Origin: an uncultured Campylobacter sp.
Lineage (GTDB): Bacteria > Campylobacterota > Campylobacteria > Campylobacterales > Campylobacteraceae
Direction of reading: 5' to 3'
Length of the DNA stretch: 9,955 nt
Assembly (NCBI RefSeq): GCF_938045465.1
Contig: NZ_CALIBF010000018.1
Coordinates: 1 to 9,955, forward strand
Shown here one piece after another: positions 6,521-9,955 of the stretch. The position numbers were made by a program, and so were the translations under genes. Position 1 is the first letter of the stretch. Each line of letters starts with the position of its first letter. Under the pieces are notes generated by a model that saw only the letters and a list, made by a program, of their open reading frames with translations, ran no database searches and was not told where the DNA came from.

Positions 6521-7072
6521 ATGAAACGAAAACAAGGATTTTTATTTGATTACAACTTTTGCATAGGTTGTAAGGCGTGTGAAATTTCATGTCAGGTCTA
6601 TCATAACCAAGACCCCGACATCAACTGGCGCCATGTCGATATGATGCTCATCCATGAAGATGAGATCGAAAAAGAAATTTTCATCTCGCATTCGTGCCAC
6701 CATTGTGAAGAGCCTGCGTGTATGGATGTTTGTCCCGTGGGAGCTTACATTAAGCTTGAAAACGGCGTCGTTCAGCCGCTGCACGATAAATGCATCGGCT
6801 GTGGATACTGCATCGTAGCCTGTCCTTATGGATCAATAACCAAAGGCAAAGACGGCAAAGCGCAAAAGTGCAACCTCTGCGCCGAGAAGCTCGAGCGCGG
6901 CGAGGAGCCTGCGTGCGTAGCGGGCTGTCCTTGCGACGTGCTAAAGCTAGTTGATAGCGATGTGAGCGATAGTGCGGGAATGGAGAAAGAGATGCCTGGC
7001 TTTAAGCACTTTTTTACAAAACCAAACATCCGCTTCTATCCTAGGATGAAGCGCAATGAGTTTATCCACTAA
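6521..7072 (+). CDS. four-cluster [4Fe-4S] ferredoxin subunit of the molybdoenzyme
   Basis: This DmsB/PsrB/NrfC-type electron-transfer subunit has 183 residues and sixteen cysteines arranged for four [4Fe-4S] clusters. The groups are 14-17-20-24; 59-62-67-71; 91-94-97-101; and 117-120-132-136. Cys138 is extra. There is no signal peptide, as usual for this subunit, which normally crosses the membrane bound to the Tat-exported catalytic subunit. It would carry electrons from the NrfD-type anchor to the Mo subunit. AGGAGG (6509-6514) lies inside the end of the preceding gene and the ATG follows the stop by one base, so translation is coupled. Confidence 0.95.
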   Translation: MKRKQGFLFDYNFCIGCKACEISCQVYHNQDPDINWRHVDMMLIHEDEIEKEIFISHSCHHCEEPACMDVCPVGAYIKLENGVVQPLHDKCIGCGYCIVACPYGSITKGKDGKAQKCNLCAEKLERGEEPACVAGCPCDVLKLVDSDVSDSAGMEKEMPGFKHFFTKPNIRFYPRMKRNEFIH

Positions 7073-7082
7073 GGATAAAAAG

Positions 7083-7730
7083 ATGCGTAATTTAAAGCAG
7101 AGCCTTTGCGTCGAGGACTTTTTGAGGCAGGTATTTTTGGTACCTCTTACCAGTGAAAATTTGGACGAGCTTTTAAATTTGACGCAGGATTTTGCGCCTA
7201 AGCTTAAAGAGCACAAATTTATCCTCGAATTTGCCGAATGCAAAAGCGAGCCAAGCTTAATCGATGAAATTCGTTACGAATTCAATAGGCTCTTCGTAGG
7301 TCCTAAGCGCCCCAAAGCCGAGCCTTACGAGTCGGTGTATTTCGACTATCAAACGATGTTCGGGGCAAAGACGATGCAGGTGCGAAGCTTTTACGAGAGC
7401 TCTGGGCTAAAACTCGAGGATGCGCAGCTTGATAAATTTCCCGACGATTTCATCGGATACGAGCTGCAATATCTTTATTTTTTAAGTTTTAGCGCGCTAA
7501 AGGCGGAGGATGAGGCTAAATTTAACGAATTTTTGCGTAAAAAGGCGGAATTTATCGCCGCTCATCCGTCGCAGTGGTTTTGCAAATTTGCCGCTCGTTG
7601 CGATGAGCATGCAAATTTAGACGTTTGGAAGAGTTTCGGGAGCTTTTTAAATCTCTATCTAAATAGCGAGATGGATACACTTAAAAGTGCACTAAAAGAT
7701 CCTGAAATTTTTAAAAATTTAAAGGAATGA
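7083..7730 (+). CDS. TorD/DmsD-family molybdoenzyme maturation chaperone
   Basis: TorD-family proteins are cytoplasmic helical chaperones that bind the Tat signal and apoprotein of a molybdoenzyme until its cofactor is inserted. The 215-residue sequence shows family landmarks: EFNRLFVGP (66-74), PYESVY (81-86), an acidic helix FPDDFIGYELQYL (119-131) and HPSQWFCKF (161-169). Two in-frame starts exist. I chose ATG 7083 because AAGGA lies at 7071-7075 with a good spacing. ATG 7056 would overlap the Fe-S gene by 17 bases and adds nine hydrophilic residues; it has AGGA at 7043. The gene sits between the Fe-S and anchor genes and its stop is two bases before the chosen anchor ATG. Its client is most likely the catalytic subunit at 4228-6519. 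Confidence 0.9.
   Translation: MRNLKQSLCVEDFLRQVFLVPLTSENLDELLNLTQDFAPKLKEHKFILEFAECKSEPSLIDEIRYEFNRLFVGPKRPKAEPYESVYFDYQTMFGAKTMQVRSFYESSGLKLEDAQLDKFPDDFIGYELQYLYFLSFSALKAEDEAKFNEFLRKKAEFIAAHPSQWFCKFAARCDEHANLDVWKSFGSFLNLYLNSEMDTLKSALKDPEIFKNLKE
7722..7726 (+). promoter_or_regulatory. ribosome binding site deciding the anchor start
   Basis: AAGGA ends immediately before a possible ATG at 7727, leaving no spacing, but lies six bases before a second in-frame ATG at 7733. The second start is therefore the better choice. The site lies in the last codons of the chaperone gene. Confidence 0.6.
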
Positions 7731-7732
7731 CA

Positions 7733-8620
7733 ATGGTACAGACGACTTGGGGATGGCTCATAGTCATCTATTTGTTTTTAGGCGGTTTAGGCGCCGGGGC
7801 GTTTTTGTGCTCGGCTTTGGCTTACAAGGGCTTTTTGGGCTCATTAAACGAGAGGTTTTATAAGTTCGGCTTTCTGCTAGCACCCGTTGCGGTAATAATA
7901 GGAACCGCACTTTTGCTATTTGACTTGGCACCGAGCGCCGCGATAAATCCTATTAAAATTTTACAGCTCTATACGCGCCCGGTTTCGATGATGAGCATAG
8001 GTACGTATCTACTTACGTTTTTCATCATAGTCAGCGTTTTGGTGCTTTTGCAGATCAAAAAGAGCGGTAAAATTTGCGATATTATGCTCACGCTCGGAGC
8101 TATCTTGGCGCTTGGGGTGATGGGATATACGGGGCTACTACTTTACGTCGTAAAGGCGATCCCGCTTTGGGCTAGCGTGTGGCTACCGATTTTATTTACG
8201 ATCTCCGCGATCTCTACGGGGCTTAGTGCAAACGCCGCCGCTACGTTAAATGCCGGGCACGGACTAAGCCACTGCGCGCATAAATTTCACGTCGTGCTAG
8301 TCGCGCTCGAGATCGTTGCGGTGCTAGCGCTATTTGCTAGCGTGAGAAGCGAGACTGCGGGCATGGCTAGCGTGACTAAGATAGTCAGCGGCTCGCTTGC
8401 GCCGATGTTTTGGATAGGCTTTGTCGTGTTTGGGCTTGCTCTGCCGCTGCTAGGCGGAAGCAAATTTATGCTTCGCAGCTGCAGCGTTAATGCAGACGGT
8501 AGCGTCTGCGCGCACGGCAGCGAGGAGATAAAAAGCTGTGTTTATAACGAATACGGCGTGCTTGTGGGCGGCTTTTGCCTAAGGGCGTTTATCGTGCTCG
8601 GCGCGGTCTATATATTTTAA
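7733..8620 (+). CDS. NrfD/PsrC-family membrane anchor of the molybdoenzyme
   Basis: This integral membrane subunit would oxidise menaquinol and pass electrons to the Fe-S protein. From ATG 7733 it is 295 residues, within the NrfD range; ATG 7727 would add two. About eight hydrophobic segments are visible, starting near 8-30, 45-64, 88-106, 117-140, 146-164, 185-204, 223-243 and 278-294. Family features include GGLGAGAF (17-24), the FDLA...RPVSMMSIG stretch (63-90), YTG (132-134), WLPILF (150-155) and a terminal VGGFCLR (278-284). Between the last two membrane segments is a loop with Cys250, Cys259 and Cys269, followed by Cys282 in the last segment. I do not recall these as conserved. It is the last gene of the operon and a hairpin follows 18 bases later. 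Confidence 0.92.
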   Translation: MVQTTWGWLIVIYLFLGGLGAGAFLCSALAYKGFLGSLNERFYKFGFLLAPVAVIIGTALLLFDLAPSAAINPIKILQLYTRPVSMMSIGTYLLTFFIIVSVLVLLQIKKSGKICDIMLTLGAILALGVMGYTGLLLYVVKAIPLWASVWLPILFTISAISTGLSANAAATLNAGHGLSHCAHKFHVVLVALEIVAVLALFASVRSETAGMASVTKIVSGSLAPMFWIGFVVFGLALPLLGGSKFMLRSCSVNADGSVCAHGSEEIKSCVYNEYGVLVGGFCLRAFIVLGAVYIF

Positions 8621-8638
8621 CCCCTCCTTTCTGATACC

Positions 8639-8670
8639 GGTCGGGCGCAAGTCCGACCTTATTAAATTTT
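8639..8670 (+). terminator. hairpin ending the molybdoenzyme operon
   Basis: GGTCGGG (8639-8645) pairs with TCCGACC (8652-8658), seven pairs including one G-T, around loop CGCAAG. TTATTAAATTTT follows. The stem is good and well placed after the last operon gene, while the T tract is interrupted by A. Confidence 0.65.
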
Positions 8671-8737
8671 AACTTTAAATTGTAATTTTTTGATAGACCA
8701 CCGAAAACGATGCAGCACCACACAACATTTGACTTTA

Positions 8738-8766
8738 AAATTTGGGTTAGAAACCAATCCAAATTT
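8738..8766. repeat. 11-bp-arm inverted repeat
   Basis: AAATTTGGGTT (8738-8748) and AATCCAAATTT (8756-8766) are inverse arms with a single G-T mismatch and a 7-base loop. An alternative inner hairpin, GGTT (8745-8748) with AACC (8752-8755), would exclude the outer one. It lies in the 229-base gap between the operon and the convergent abi gene. It could help terminate the abi transcript or be a boundary remnant; no T run supports a strong terminator. No gene is recognised in this gap. Confidence 0.4.
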
Positions 8767-8849
8767 GACGGCCACACCATTTAAATTTACGTACGGCGTC
8801 ACAAGTCCACTCAAAGAGCATGGGCGGAACATCGGGCTTTTGTTTATTA

Positions 8850-9593
8850 TCAAATTTGTGTTTCCTTACAGGTCTCCCAAGTGGCTAAAAGATAACTAGC
8901 CAATGATCCAGATAAATTAACAGCCAGCTCGGCATGACGCGATGCAGGTTTCGCACCGACTTTTCCTTTGCCGTGAGCATCGCTTAGACGGTTACGAAGT
9001 GTTCCTAGTCCCTCAATAACGGCCGTGCAACCACCAAGAATTTGTTTGAATACTTCTTCCGTGTGCTGAGATGGAGCAAGATTTAAAACTTTTGCGGTTT
9101 CTTTATAAAGTTTGGGTAAATCCACCGTGTCATCATATTGTACATTCATATCATCAAGGATGTGCTTACAGACGGTTTCTATTAGCGTTCGAGCTGATGT
9201 AATTGCGCCTTCTGGATCGTTTGCTCTTCTGTCCAATGCTTTTGACCATGCTGTTTGCACGTGAGCAGAATCAATTTTCTTTATACCATTGGTCACAAAT
9301 TCATCAGACGGAGCCAAGCCGCCTCGTTCTAGGACTTCTAATAATGAAAAAAACTCAGACCATATATAATCCCGACGTTCAGCATAACTGCCGAACTTAT
9401 ATTTTATAAACTGCCAAAATTGATCAAGATTTCTACAAGTTTTTATAAATTGAGGAACATATGCGTCAAGTGCTGTATTTGCAAGGACTGTCTGTCTTAG
9501 ACGCGTGTATTCAACATTATTTTCTCGCCCTCCAGTGGCATGAGAAATCAAAAGGTTTTGTAGTGTTTTGGCCTGAATGAATAATTCGTTCAT
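8850..9593 (-). CDS. abortive-infection family protein (Abi_C C-terminal domain)
   Basis: Proteins with this C-terminal domain are annotated as abortive infection proteins and are linked to phage defence; the mechanism of this subgroup is not established. The 247-residue protein has a helical N-terminal part (1-90), with the QFWQFIK...SYAERRDYIW block at 58-78. The Abi_C region (about 133-240) has SARTLIETVCKHIL (133-146), DLPKLYKE (158-165), LGGCTAVIEGLGTLRN (186-201) and AHGKGK...RHAELAVN (206-226). R200-N-x5-H207 resembles the Rx4-6H motif of HEPN ribonucleases. The ATG at 9591-9593 has a strong AAGGAG at 9599-9604. Base use is less Campylobacter-like than the operon, with fewer AAATTT words, and an IS1595 fragment lies upstream. 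Both suggest acquisition. It stands alone, with no visible partner gene. Confidence 0.87.
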   Translation of the reverse strand: MNELFIQAKTLQNLLISHATGGRENNVEYTRLRQTVLANTALDAYVPQFIKTCRNLDQFWQFIKYKFGSYAERRDYIWSEFFSLLEVLERGGLAPSDEFVTNGIKKIDSAHVQTAWSKALDRRANDPEGAITSARTLIETVCKHILDDMNVQYDDTVDLPKLYKETAKVLNLAPSQHTEEVFKQILGGCTAVIEGLGTLRNRLSDAHGKGKVGAKPASRHAELAVNLSGSLASYLLATWETCKETQI

Positions 9594-9718
9594 TTATTCT
9601 CCTTAAAATCAAAAATTATGTGAGTAGCTTAATAGGAATTTCAACTAATTTCATAGCTAGTAGCAGTTTTTAGGATTTATTCTTTCATTTTTGCCCCTTT
9701 TGGTTAAATTTACAATGC

Positions 9719-9727
9719 ATTATAACA
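9719..9727 (-). promoter_or_regulatory. candidate outward extended -10 at the IS end
   Basis: On the minus strand the sequence reads TGTTATAAT, a perfect extended -10. Transcription would begin near 9712 and run toward the abi start at 9593, giving a leader of about 120 bases. No good -35 is seen, which is normal in Campylobacter. Confidence 0.45.
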
Positions 9728-9813
9728 AAATGGATTTTAAGCGACTTGGTAAAAGTTGTTTGACAAATATAAAGAACTCTTTTATAAGAAACATCACTTC
9801 GTGTGTGCTTCGC

Positions 9814-9955
9814 TTATTTTGTATCTCTAAATTCACACTCTTTAAGATGAAGCAAGAAATTTTCTTTTTTAATGCCTTTAAATTTAGATAATCTATGTTT
9901 AGCATAACCCCAGAAGTTTTCTATACCGTTTTTATGATTTTTATCGTTAGCAAAT
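9814..9955 (-). CDS. IS1595-family (ISXO2-like) transposase, C-terminal fragment
   Basis: The last 46 residues are visible; the rest lies beyond the window. NHKNGIENFWGYAKHRLSKF followed by GIKKENFLLHLKECEF is the characteristic end of IS1595-type DDE transposases, where the E of the GIENFWGYAK block is expected to be the last catalytic acid. The reading frame stops at TAA (9814-9816) soon after CEFRDTK. Family members usually continue about 20 residues past ECEFRFN. A neighbouring minus-strand frame stays open to about 9720, so a small frameshift or a natural early end is possible. It may therefore be a degraded copy. Confidence 0.85.
   Translation of the reverse strand, partial: FANDKNHKNGIENFWGYAKHRLSKFKGIKKENFLLHLKECEFRDTK

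Larger units (their letters stand above)
9693..9955 (-). mobile_element. IS1595-family insertion sequence, one end; continues beyond window
   Basis: The transposase end at 9814-9955 shows that an IS1595-type element enters the window from the right. Its boundary is uncertain. IS1595 elements often begin with a G/C-rich tip, and GCCCC at 9693-9697, followed by AT-rich sequence, is the best candidate for the outer end of the terminal repeat. The other terminal repeat and the target duplication cannot be checked because that side is outside the window. Confidence 0.5.

Noticed and set aside
8690..8899. 69-residue forward reading frame between the operon and abi
   Set aside because: It overlaps the abi gene end, has no ribosome site, and its sequence shows no recognisable domain.
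9691..9891. 66-residue forward reading frame at the right end
   Set aside because: It lies opposite the IS1595 transposase end and has no supporting start signal.
1..9955. CRISPR array or long tandem repeats
   Set aside because: No regularly spaced direct repeats of 20 bases or more were seen anywhere in the window.

Overview
The window looks like chromosomal DNA from a mid-GC Campylobacter of the oral/gut clade (the gracilis, rectus, showae, curvus and concisus group). The reasons are the recurrent AAATTT/TTTAAA words, strong AAGGAG ribosome sites, a Dba-DsbI gene pair characteristic of the Campylobacterota, and a menaquinone-linked molybdoenzyme operon. The genus is inferred from gene content and word usage; no database was searched.

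Layout. (1) 1-55: the 3' part of a tRNA-Met(CAT). (2) 258-851 (+): a 197-residue protein I do not recognise. (3) 940-2091 (-): a 383-residue protein, possibly a winged-helix or replication-initiator-like DNA-binding protein, convergent with the previous gene; hairpins lie between them. (4) 2092-2406: a very AT-rich divergent control region with a perfect 7-bp-arm inverted repeat and two helically phased TTGTTTTAA repeats. (5) 2407-8620 (+): a tight seven-gene operon: dba-like small membrane protein, DsbI-type DsbB-like thiol oxidase, secreted beta-propeller-like protein, Tat-exported molybdopterin oxidoreductase, four-cluster [4Fe-4S] subunit, TorD-family chaperone and NrfD-family quinone-binding anchor. 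A hairpin follows the last gene. (6) 8850-9593 (-): an abortive-infection family protein (Abi_C). (7) 9814-9955 (-): the C-terminal end of an IS1595-family transposase that continues beyond the window.

How the genes work together. The last four operon genes make a standard complex iron-sulfur molybdoenzyme. The NrfD protein would oxidise menaquinol, the ferredoxin subunit would carry electrons, and the periplasmic Mo/W protein would reduce an unknown acceptor; TorD would help the catalytic subunit mature. The first three genes form the Dba-DsbI thiol-oxidation module. In C. jejuni and H. pylori the DsbI protein carries its beta-propeller as a C-terminal domain. Here the propeller is a separate gene with its own ribosome site and signal peptide, in a different frame. 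Placing a quinone-reducing thiol oxidase with a quinol-oxidising molybdoenzyme suggests a link between disulfide formation and anaerobic respiration, or a need for DsbI in maturing this enzyme. Both are inferences.

The right end (about 8850 onward) looks like an accessory island: a phage-defence type gene beside an insertion sequence, with a possible outward promoter near the IS end pointing at the defence gene.
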